Shown here piece by piece: positions 57,258 to 64,000 of a stretch of DNA of 64,000 bases. The translations under genes were made by a program, and so were the position numbers. The notes beneath the pieces were generated by a model, which ran no database searches, was not told the origin of the DNA, and was given only the letters and a program-made list of their open reading frames with translations. Within the stretch, counting starts at the first letter, position 1. Each line of letters starts with the position of its first letter. Source of the stretch: Debaryomyces hansenii CBS767 (lineage: Eukaryota; Ascomycota; Pichiomycetes; Serinales; Debaryomycetaceae); contig NC_006048.2 in assembly GCF_000006445.2 (NCBI RefSeq), positions 558,001 through 622,000 on the forward strand, given 5' to 3'.

Positions 57258-59225
57258 ATGAGCAATATGAAGCGAACATGTGGATTTGGCGATGTGGAAG
57301 ACGGTAGATATCGAGATAGCGCCATAGAGACTTGGGTTGCGGTGGGCGATTGTTCGCTCGCGCTAGGGATGATGAAGGCGGCTAAACATAGTTTTGAATA
57401 CGCCATGAAGCACGACCCACTGAACAGCCGGGCGCTAGTGGGTTTGGCATACTCGTTGCGAATGAAGGACGGGAAGGTGAAAGATGGCCAACAAACCAAA
57501 AATGGATCAGGGAGCCAGGAGGCGGCAGATAGATTGACCATGGCACTAGAGAAATATCCGCATGTTACCCATACGGGGGAAGTGATGCAGGAGTTGGGAG
57601 AGTGCTATTTTTCTATGGGCATGGTGGAACAGGCACATCTGGCAGTACAACGAGGCCTCCAGGCGGACGAATCCCACACTGGGTTGTGGTTGCTTAATGG
57701 AAAAGTTTTGCACCGGGCTGGTCGGAACGCCCAGGCAGTAGATGGGTTGAGACGGTGCTTGAGTCTTTTGCCCCGGTCTTTGGAGACATGCACTCGAGAT
57801 GAAATCAATGTAGCCCGATTGGCGCACGCAGAGTTGGCAGCGATTGCAACCACAGAGGGTAACAGCGAGGGGGCGGTGGCCGAGTTGGTAGCTGCATTGT
57901 CGTTACCACCACCGCTGTTGGATAAGGTGGACGAGCATATAGCATTGTGGTGTGGATTGGCTACCGCCAGGGAGCGGGCCAACGACTTGGTTGGTGCATT
58001 GCAGACGTGCGACGAAGCAGAAAGGGTGGTGGGAAACTCACCTAGAATATTGTTGACCCATGCCTACTTGTTACTCAGCACTGACGACCGCTATGCGCAC
58101 ACTGCTATCGACTTGTTGGAAATGCTTGTCAAATCGGAGGGTGAACACGCCCAGGCCAACGACGACGGCGATTTTTTACCATGGTATCTAACGGGTAAAG
58201 CATATTCTAAATTGGACTCGCCTCGGGCGGCGTACGATTCGTACCAAGTAGCATTTAGACGGGCCCCCAAGTCCCCTATACCATGGTTGGCGATCGGCAA
58301 ATTGTATTTGCAGTTGAATCAATTGCCAGACACGCTAGCGGCTTATTCACAGGCATTAAGGTTGCAGGTCGACGAAAAATCGCCTGCCACCGCCACGGCA
58401 TGGGATGGTCTCAGTTGTGTTTACGAGAGATCCAATGGCCAGTTAATGGATGCAGCAGATGCTTGCAACCGTGCTGCAACTTGTTTCAAGCTTATGGGTG
58501 ACGCTGATAGTGCCCAGTTCTTTGAAAACAGAACCAGGCAGTTACAAATGGCAGCAAGCAGAGAGGGCCCGGTGCCTCCATTACGAGATGCTCCCGACGT
58601 ACCAAATTCACTCTTACGAGAACTTGTTGTGTTGTTACCTTCTGAAAGAATTGCATTTGTTCAGGGCACTGAAACGTCATATACTCATCAACCACCCCAG
58701 CAAAATGTCAATTCTCCTCCTGCTCAACGGCAAAGACTGCAAACCCCTACAAATGGTTCTGTACAAACACCGCAACCGCGTCCACTGCAACCAGTAGTAC
58801 CACAACATTATCAAGTACAACAACCCTATAAGCAGTTGCATGACAATTCCCCAAGACAAAATTTAGCACCACCCCATCAAATGTGGTCTCCAAATCAACA
58901 GCAGCATCAGCAGAGACAGTATACTCCTAATATTCCACCACCTGCTATGGCTAATCCAAATCAATATCCGCATTACTTTTATCAGCAACCCCCTTCAAAT
59001 GGACTTCCTCCCGGTGCAATGCCAGCTCATAACCAACAGGTCTTGCAAAGGTCACCGTTGAACAATCCTCAGATGATCCGCAATGATCTTCAACAACCAA
59101 TGGGCCCTAATATGGTGCCAGGCCCACCGCCACCGCCACCACCTCCGGGTTATGCATATGGCCAATATATGCCAATGCAAGGAGCTATGAATTTCCCATC
59201 CCCAGCAAATAACTGGAGTAAATGA
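57258..59225 (+). CDS. Divergent Ssn6/Cyc8-like TPR corepressor
   Basis: 655 residues. Residues 1-435 are a TPR array. The first repeat (ETWVAVGDCSLALG...HDP-NSRALVGLAYSLR) and the last three (WYLTGKAYSKLDSPRAAYDS, WLAIGKLYLQLNQLPDTLAA, WDGLSCVYERSNGQLMDAAD) align with TPR1 and TPR8-10 of Ssn6. The C-terminal 200 residues are Gln/Pro-rich with a poly-Pro run near 628. Ssn6 with Tup1 represses transcription via DNA-bound regulators. True Ssn6 TPRs are very conserved across yeasts, so this diverged copy is probably a paralogue. The TPR part is GC-rich with codons unlike its neighbours; the tail returns to AT-rich composition. A CTG at 57420-57422 falls where Ssn6 has Ser. Confidence 0.83.
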   Translation: MSNMKRTCGFGDVEDGRYRDSAIETWVAVGDCSLALGMMKAAKHSFEYAMKHDPLNSRALVGLAYSLRMKDGKVKDGQQTKNGSGSQEAADRLTMALEKYPHVTHTGEVMQELGECYFSMGMVEQAHLAVQRGLQADESHTGLWLLNGKVLHRAGRNAQAVDGLRRCLSLLPRSLETCTRDEINVARLAHAELAAIATTEGNSEGAVAELVAALSLPPPLLDKVDEHIALWCGLATARERANDLVGALQTCDEAERVVGNSPRILLTHAYLLLSTDDRYAHTAIDLLEMLVKSEGEHAQANDDGDFLPWYLTGKAYSKLDSPRAAYDSYQVAFRRAPKSPIPWLAIGKLYLQLNQLPDTLAAYSQALRLQVDEKSPATATAWDGLSCVYERSNGQLMDAADACNRAATCFKLMGDADSAQFFENRTRQLQMAASREGPVPPLRDAPDVPNSLLRELVVLLPSERIAFVQGTETSYTHQPPQQNVNSPPAQRQRLQTPTNGSVQTPQPRPLQPVVPQHYQVQQPYKQLHDNSPRQNLAPPHQMWSPNQQQHQQRQYTPNIPPPAMANPNQYPHYFYQQPPSNGLPPGAMPAHNQQVLQRSPLNNPQMIRNDLQQPMGPNMVPGPPPPPPPPGYAYGQYMPMQGAMNFPSPANNWSK

Positions 59226-59456
59226 TTGAAAATGTACAACACGACATTGCTAGTGGCATACTAGTAATTTCTTTGGTCCGAATAGACGCGTCAAAGCCAT
59301 ACATCATTATAAATAGTTCATCATCAGTCCATTACGTGTAGAATATTGTTGTTCAAGATAAAAACAATTTAAAACCAAGTCGTATTCGATTTGTACCATT
59401 ACGCTTAAATTATTATGTTATCATATTGTATCAGTATTTACTTATATAAGAATAAA

Positions 59457-60299
59457 TTAATGCTTATTCAATAGGTTTATAACTTGCGACCAATTGCCAA
59501 CGTATACTTCTTCCTTATGTAATTCTTCAGCTTCACTTAGATTTTTGATTGGGAAGTTTAACTTTTTGACCGATTCAATAACTGACCCTTCTTCAATGGC
59601 AATACCGATGTCACTATCAATCAAAGATAGTAAATCAGTCATACTATCACCTATATAGCACGTTTTGCCGTATTGCTTGATTAAACTATTAACGATATTC
59701 AACTTGTCAAGACCTGTTCTGATCGATATCGATTCGTTAAAGTTACCAGTAGAGATTCCATTGACAAACTCTAATTCATTAACCATGATTTTTAGATTTT
59801 CATTTTCTTTGAACCCGATTTTTTGGAGGACTGCTTCCATGATTAATTTAGTCCAATTGACACTCAATATAATCACCGGGATTTTCAATTCCTGGCACTT
59901 GCCCAAAAAATCAGTGAAATGAGGCTTGAGTGTAACATGGTTTGCCTGGGCTTGGAATTCGTCTTCTGCAATCCCTTCGAATAACCTCAATCTCTTAATT
60001 TCATTAATTGATTTCATTTCCACATTTTGCATCCCGGTCTGAAATTTGATTTCCTTTTCAATGGTATCTCTTTCTCCATATTTGCTAGTGAAGTCTTGAT
60101 TATACTCATTGAAAGCTTTCAAATAGATGTCCGTGAAATGGTCGAACTTTGGTTCGTATTCTAGCTTTTTGTTGTACGCTGCTTGAGCTACGAGCTTGAT
60201 AGTATCCTCATTGGTTATGGTTTCATCCCAGTCAATAACGAAAAGTTTTGGGGTTGACTTGGGCTTTAAGGCCTTTAAGGAATTAGTTAATTTGTTCAT
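59457..60299 (-). CDS. HAD-superfamily phosphatase, phosphoserine phosphatase-like
   Basis: 280 residues. HAD motif I FVIDWDETIT (nucleophile Asp23, Asp25), motif II ILSVNW, and motif IV CYIGDSMTDLLSLIDSDIG. The helical cap after motif I suits the C1-capped, phosphoserine-phosphatase-like subgroup that acts on small phosphorylated metabolites. No targeting signal or membrane segment. The substrate cannot be read from the sequence; S. cerevisiae SER2 is a different protein. Divergent from the GKFE-repeat gene. Confidence 0.85.
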   Translation of the reverse strand: MNKLTNSLKALKPKSTPKLFVIDWDETITNEDTIKLVAQAAYNKKLEYEPKFDHFTDIYLKAFNEYNQDFTSKYGERDTIEKEIKFQTGMQNVEMKSINEIKRLRLFEGIAEDEFQAQANHVTLKPHFTDFLGKCQELKIPVIILSVNWTKLIMEAVLQKIGFKENENLKIMVNELEFVNGISTGNFNESISIRTGLDKLNIVNSLIKQYGKTCYIGDSMTDLLSLIDSDIGIAIEEGSVIESVKKLNFPIKNLSEAEELHKEEVYVGNWSQVINLLNKH

Positions 60300-60386
60300 T
60301 GCTATTATACTTCAATCTTCTTTCAGGAAAGCTTTAGGTCTTAGAAATGTCCTGCAATATCGGTAATGACTTAAGGCTTGCTACAG

Positions 60387-60392
60387 CACGTG
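60387..60392. promoter_or_regulatory. CACGTG E-box in the HAD/GKFE-gene divergent promoter
   Basis: CACGTG in AGCACGTGATTC, 88 bases from the HAD ATG and 101 from the GKFE-repeat ATG. Motif only. Confidence 0.4.
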
Positions 60393-60492
60393 ATTCGGAC
60401 CCTTTTGATCATCGGAGCTGCAATGATGTTCTAAGAGAAGAGTAATGAAAGGACCCATTCAATTGGATTGTGCGTACCGATTATAGGATACA

Positions 60493-60912
60493 ATGAGCAA
60501 ACAAGGAAACCAAGAATTACCACCATTGGGTGAATTAGGCAATATTGCCAGAGAAGCATCTGATCAAAATATTGATCCAAAAACACCTCTCAAGGACGCA
60601 GAAAACAAGGTTCGTGAAGAATCCGAAGGATCGGCCAAATTCGAAAATCAGAAGGCACCAGGGAAATTTGAAGGAGAACATAACAAAGGAAAGTTTGAAG
60701 AGGGAAAGAATCCTGATACAAGCGGAAAGTTTGAGGGAAAATTTGAATCGAAAGACAAGGGGGACTTGGGCAAGTTCGAATCTAAGGATAAAGACAGCTT
60801 AGGAAAATTTGAATCAGCCGATAAAAAGGACTTGGGAAAATTCGAAGGTAAATTTGAATCGAACGAAAAGGACAGGCTAGGCAAGTTTGAAGGTAGCTTT
60901 GAACAGAAATAG
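60493..60912 (+). CDS. Small hydrophilic GKFE-repeat protein
   Basis: 139 residues, not recognised. From residue 44 it is made of about ten KFE units, mostly GKFEG or GKFES, spaced by charged Lys/Asp/Glu/Gly linkers (KDKGDLGKFES, KDKDSLGKFES, EKDRLGKFEG). The N-terminal 40 residues (GNQELPPLGELGNIAREASD) are not repetitive. Very hydrophilic, Gly/Lys/Glu-rich, no Cys or Trp, no signal peptide: the make-up of a hydrophilin or LEA-like stress protein. One Phe per unit could be a sticker in an otherwise disordered chain. Function is inference. Codons within repeats vary (AAATTT, AAGTTC, AAATTC), arguing for selection on the protein and not recent DNA slippage. Confidence 0.8.
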   Translation: MSKQGNQELPPLGELGNIAREASDQNIDPKTPLKDAENKVREESEGSAKFENQKAPGKFEGEHNKGKFEEGKNPDTSGKFEGKFESKDKGDLGKFESKDKDSLGKFESADKKDLGKFEGKFESNEKDRLGKFEGSFEQK

Positions 60913-60933
60913 GGAGAAGTCGGGGTTTTGCAA

Positions 60934-60940
60934 TGAGTCA
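60934..60940. promoter_or_regulatory. Gcn4-type site upstream of the acidic small-protein gene
   Basis: ATGAGTCAT, the full Gcn4 palindrome, 219 bases upstream of the ATG at 61159. It is near the end of the GKFE-repeat gene. Occupancy is inference. Confidence 0.45.
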
Positions 60941-61158
60941 TTGGCGATACTCTTAAAAAACGAAATGCAGATGTAGTCTACGAAATACACTTTCTTGTAG
61001 CTAAGAAATATTAATACAAGTTTAATTAAATATAAAAGACATGTAGGGAACAAGTTTCAAGTAATTTTTGGCTTATGATTATTGCTCGCAAATAAAAAGA
61101 TGGAACAGAAGGCAAACATTGAGTTTTTTTTTTTCAGTTTTCCTTTAGAGTATATATA

Positions 61159-61590
61159 ATGTCTACTAATAAGTCAAATAAAGAAGCGTCTGAACAGAAT
61201 AGCATACCACAATCCACTGCAGAAACGAATTCACAATCCGACGTGGAATCAACCTCAGCTGACAATGGTGCTCCTCTGACGGAACAGCAACAATCTATCA
61301 TGAATTTATTTAGGAACGCTTTAAATCCTAATGGCGAAAACCCCCAAGTTGATGAATATCTTACAAGCACATTCGGCTATTTGCAAAATGTATTCAATAA
61401 GATGCAGACGGCTGAAGACAAGGATGCTACGGCGGAAGAAATTGCGCAAGATTTAACTGATAGATTTGATAAGTGGATTTCTGAGAGAGAGAACAAGAAA
61501 AAGGATTCTGATAAGAAGGAAGAATCAGATAAACAAGAAGAATCAGAAAAAGAAGGTACGGAACCTTTAAAGATAGAAGAAGTAGATTAG
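61159..61590 (+). CDS. Uncharacterised acidic small protein
   Basis: 143 residues, not recognised. Disordered Ser/Gln-rich N-terminus (1-45), a probably helical central segment (LTEQQQSIMNLFRNALNP to FGYLQNVFNKMQTAEDKDA, about 46-95), and a Lys/Glu/Asp-rich tail with KEESDKQEESEKEG. No membrane segment or targeting signal is visible. The central part could be a small helical domain with a partner. A long T-tract and TATATATAAT precede the start. Coding potential is inferred from an ATG-initiated frame with coherent composition. Confidence 0.7.
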   Translation: MSTNKSNKEASEQNSIPQSTAETNSQSDVESTSADNGAPLTEQQQSIMNLFRNALNPNGENPQVDEYLTSTFGYLQNVFNKMQTAEDKDATAEEIAQDLTDRFDKWISERENKKKDSDKKEESDKQEESEKEGTEPLKIEEVD

Positions 61591-61790
61591 AACTGTGAGA
61601 GCTCGCACAATTTAGAGCAATGTATACATTATATAGCAAGCATATTATGATTTTATTATGCGCCCGTTCCATTCCTAGTATATAAAAGTAGATGGTCAAT
61701 ACACAATTCAATACACAATTCTAATGTTGAAGATTGTTCCTTGTGTATTATACAGTTATTTTTGTTTAGTCAGATAGATACAAAGATAAG

Positions 61791-62882
61791 ATGGTTGCAG
61801 ATACAGAGCGTAGCTCACATGAAGATTTGGAAGATTTCAAAGTTGGCGAATTGTCCTTATTATCATTGCACAAATCGTTGGTTGATACCCCATCTGTAAG
61901 TAAAAGTGAATTGAAGATCTCCCAACTATTGAAAGATTCCTTGGAGAAAGCTGGCCTTACAGTTGAATTACAGATGGTGGGGTCAGGTCCGCAGAGATAC
62001 AATGTGTATGCTTATATTGGAAAAACCAGAGACACTAAAGTTTTAGTTACGTCTCATATAGATACTGTACCACCTTTCCTTCCATATCATGTAGACGGTA
62101 CCAAGATTTATGGCAGAGGATCCTGTGACGCAAAAGGTTCAGTGGCTACTCAAATCATGTCTTATCTTTCGCTCTTTAAATCTGGGGATTTGAAGGAGGG
62201 CGATGCCGCACTATTGTTTGTCGTAGATGAAGAATCCAGTGGATTAGGAATGAGAAACGTCAGTAAGTCACTAAATGCTTCTTGGGAGTCTGGTATATTT
62301 GGTGAACCGACCGGATTAAAATTAGGTGTTGGTCATAAAGGCATCTATACTTTTGACATCGAAGTTGATGGTAAAGCTTCCCATAGTGGTTACCCAGAAT
62401 TAGGAATATCAGCTACCGAAATATTAATCCCAGTATTGGACAAATTGCTCAAGATGAAATTACCAGAATCTAAATTATTAGGCCCATCAACGTTGAATAT
62501 TGGTATGATCAACGCGGGCGTCGCTCCGAACGTCTTGCCAGAAAATGCTACGTCTAGTCTCTCGATTAGGGTGGCAGATAATTTACCTAAAGTTCGTGAA
62601 ATTGTACTGGAAACAATTGGAAATGTTGAACATTTGACTCTAAAGCCTGAAGTTCAAGTCGACGCTCAATACTTGGATTATAAAGTCCCTGGCTTTGATT
62701 CAGTCATTTTAGCTTATTCCACAGATATACCAAGATTAACCGTCAAGTTGAAACACAGATTTTTATACGGTCCTGGAAGTATTCATGTTGCTCACGCTGC
62801 CAATGAATATATTGAGAACTCAGACCTTATCCTGGCTATCGACGGATATCAGAAGCTTATTAAACATGCTTTACAAAATTAA
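61791..62882 (+). CDS. M20-family metallopeptidase (ArgE/DapE-like amidohydrolase)
   Basis: 363 residues. Zinc ligands and catalytic residues: His89 and Asp91 in SHIDTVPP, Asp113 in GRGSCDAKG, catalytic Glu147 and ligand Glu148 in VVDEESSG, and Glu in IFGEPTGLKLGVGHKG. The lid/dimerisation domain starts near HKGIYTFDIEVDGKASHSG; a final His in GPGSIHVAH. Family members deacylate acetylornithine or related amino acids, or trim dipeptides. Yeasts make ornithine through Arg7, so acetylornithine is not certain as substrate. No signal peptide is seen, so a cytosolic location is likely. Confidence 0.9.
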   Translation: MVADTERSSHEDLEDFKVGELSLLSLHKSLVDTPSVSKSELKISQLLKDSLEKAGLTVELQMVGSGPQRYNVYAYIGKTRDTKVLVTSHIDTVPPFLPYHVDGTKIYGRGSCDAKGSVATQIMSYLSLFKSGDLKEGDAALLFVVDEESSGLGMRNVSKSLNASWESGIFGEPTGLKLGVGHKGIYTFDIEVDGKASHSGYPELGISATEILIPVLDKLLKMKLPESKLLGPSTLNIGMINAGVAPNVLPENATSSLSIRVADNLPKVREIVLETIGNVEHLTLKPEVQVDAQYLDYKVPGFDSVILAYSTDIPRLTVKLKHRFLYGPGSIHVAHAANEYIENSDLILAIDGYQKLIKHALQN

Positions 62883-63307
62883 TTACGTAGAGGAATATCA
62901 TGTATACAATCTCTATATCCATTATAAGTAAGATTATTTATAACGGACTCAAACCATGTATTTATCAATATAGCTAGATGTATTCTGATCAATCAATCAT
63001 TTGAATTGGATTAATTGATTTACAAAGCCTCCGTAAAGGAAACTTCACATCCGCATAGAAACTATCAAATAAGAGAATTTTAATGCAATAATCGTTTATT
63101 AGTGTTATACAACTATACACTGTTGTTAATATCAATAGAAGTATTATATATTAAAAGAATATAAGTCAAGCAAAATCTCATCTATTTAAGTAATTTTTTT
63201 TATACCTGGACACGCCATAGAGATGGCCCCAAAATTTTTTTTGCATAGCGTTATCAATAGAAACTACAAGCACAAGAAACAACTAAAGGGCCACAGAATT
63301 AGCTAAG
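62883..63307. other. Intergenic region with RRPE-like element before the WKF-domain gene
   Basis: About 425 AT-rich bases. CCAAAATTTTTTTTGCAT near 63230-63247 resembles the RRPE (AAAAWTTTT) found before ribosome-biogenesis genes. No gene or RNA recognised. Confidence 0.4.
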
Positions 63308-64000
63308 ATGAGTCAGAATATTCCAGCGTGGAAGAAAATTGGTTTGAAGATCAAGGACGATGTGCAAGATGATCCAATAGCTTTGACAACACATATAGAA
63401 GATGTCAAGGTAACGAACAAACAAGCTAAAAAGCTCAATAAACAGAAAAGAAAGTTAGAAGAATCAAACAATGATGACAAAAGAGAACCTAAAAGAGTTA
63501 AGCTACCTAAGTCCGAAAGAGCTCCTCCACCAGAAAAGGATCAATTGGCCTATTTGCGTCAATATGAGAATGATAAGTTGAATTGGAAGTTCAGTAAACA
63601 GAAACAAAATTGGATATTAAAGAACATTAAGAACATACCGAAAGATTACGAAGCTGCATTACAGTCCTACCTTGAGGGCTTGCAAGGAGGATCCAGGAAA
63701 AGGGTGGTGGACGACTTGATGGAGGTTATCAAGAAGTGGAACAAAGCAGCAGAAGAAGCGGAAGCAAGAGTCGAGAGAGAAATACAAAGACAACTCAGCG
63801 GCGAGACAACCAAAGATGATGATGAGGATGAAGAAAAAAATGAGGATAAAAAGGCTAAGCGTCAAACATCTGAATCAGAAGAGACAGTCCCAGACTATGA
63901 TTATGCGAAGAGATGCGGTGTACTTGTTAAAATTCTTAACGATGAAGATATAGAGTTGAAAGGTATCGCGATAACTGATGACGATATTAAAATTGGTGGA
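63308..64000 (+). CDS. WKF-domain protein (C7orf50 family), 3' end cut by window edge
   Basis: ATG at 63308 opens a frame through the last base (231 codons shown). It starts MSQNIPAWKKIGLKIKD, with basic stretches (KQAKKLNKQKRKLEE). The conserved WKF domain (DUF2373) follows: KDQLAYLRQYENDKLNWKFS and QNWILKNIKNIPKDYEAALQ, with LQGGSRKRVVDDL. An acidic run follows. The human relative C7orf50 is nucleolar, and the RRPE-like upstream motif fits a ribosome-biogenesis role; both are inference for this gene. The rest of the protein is outside the window. Confidence 0.85.
   Translation, partial: MSQNIPAWKKIGLKIKDDVQDDPIALTTHIEDVKVTNKQAKKLNKQKRKLEESNNDDKREPKRVKLPKSERAPPPEKDQLAYLRQYENDKLNWKFSKQKQNWILKNIKNIPKDYEAALQSYLEGLQGGSRKRVVDDLMEVIKKWNKAAEEAEARVEREIQRQLSGETTKDDDEDEEKNEDKKAKRQTSESEETVPDYDYAKRCGVLVKILNDEDIELKGIAITDDDIKIGG

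Overview
The window is nuclear DNA from an AT-rich budding yeast with dense, mostly single-exon genes, TACTAAC branch points and short introns close to 5' ends. Two conserved positions suggest that CTG is read as serine: the HEM12 C-terminus and a TPR of the Ssn6-like gene. With eIF3h, NIPA and Artemis-like genes, all of which I believe S. cerevisiae lacks, this points to the CUG-Ser clade, probably a Debaryomyces-like species. The species name is inference. No transposon, LTR, CRISPR array, rRNA or centromere-like element was recognised.

Layout. 0-5 kb: 3' truncated, four-intron GH72 glucanosyltransferase gene, a tandem tRNA-Arg/tRNA-Phe pair, and PFF1. 5-16.6 kb: HEM12, VMS1, RDH54, a small spliced gene for a serine palmitoyltransferase small subunit, and TRM732. 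16.8 kb: a C/D snoRNA matching snR47. 17-31 kb: SLT11/ECM2, ALG14, an Artemis-like nuclease, RPC11, ORC2, an AKL1-type kinase and EMW1. 31-43 kb: a NIPA-type transporter, TIF11, CTK3, TPS3 (spliced), a TatD hydrolase, TPI1, DET1 (spliced) and eIF3h (spliced). 43-55 kb: KRS1, TRM7, RSM10, a spliced RING gene, two uncharacterised low-complexity genes, DLD1, a second identical tRNA-Arg/Phe pair, and GEP3/MTG3. 55-64 kb: a GC-rich 2.3 kb intergenic region leading into a divergent Ssn6-like gene, then a HAD phosphatase, a GKFE-repeat hydrophilic protein, an acidic small protein, an M20 peptidase and a 3' truncated WKF-domain gene.

Many genes belong to three S. cerevisiae neighbourhoods (from memory of systematic names): YBR059C-YBR074W (AKL1, ORC2, TRM7, YBR062C, ECM2, ALG14, RDH54, PFF1), YDR037W-YDR051C (KRS1, RSM10, SNR47, RPC11, HEM12, VMS1, TPI1, DET1) and YMR259C-YMR262W (TRM732, TIF11, TPS3, TatD). 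This supports the identifications and indicates one ancestral block, locally shuffled.

Functionally the content is housekeeping: translation and tRNA modification (KRS1, TIF11, eIF3h, TRM7, TRM732, tRNA-Phe, snR47, RSM10, RPC11), DNA replication and repair (ORC2, RDH54, Artemis-like), glycosylation, sphingolipid, heme and trehalose synthesis, glycolysis, endocytosis and mitochondrial functions. The most unusual parts are the GC-rich island with the Ssn6-like gene, the GKFE-repeat protein, and the spliced or non-coding genes that plain ORF calling misses.
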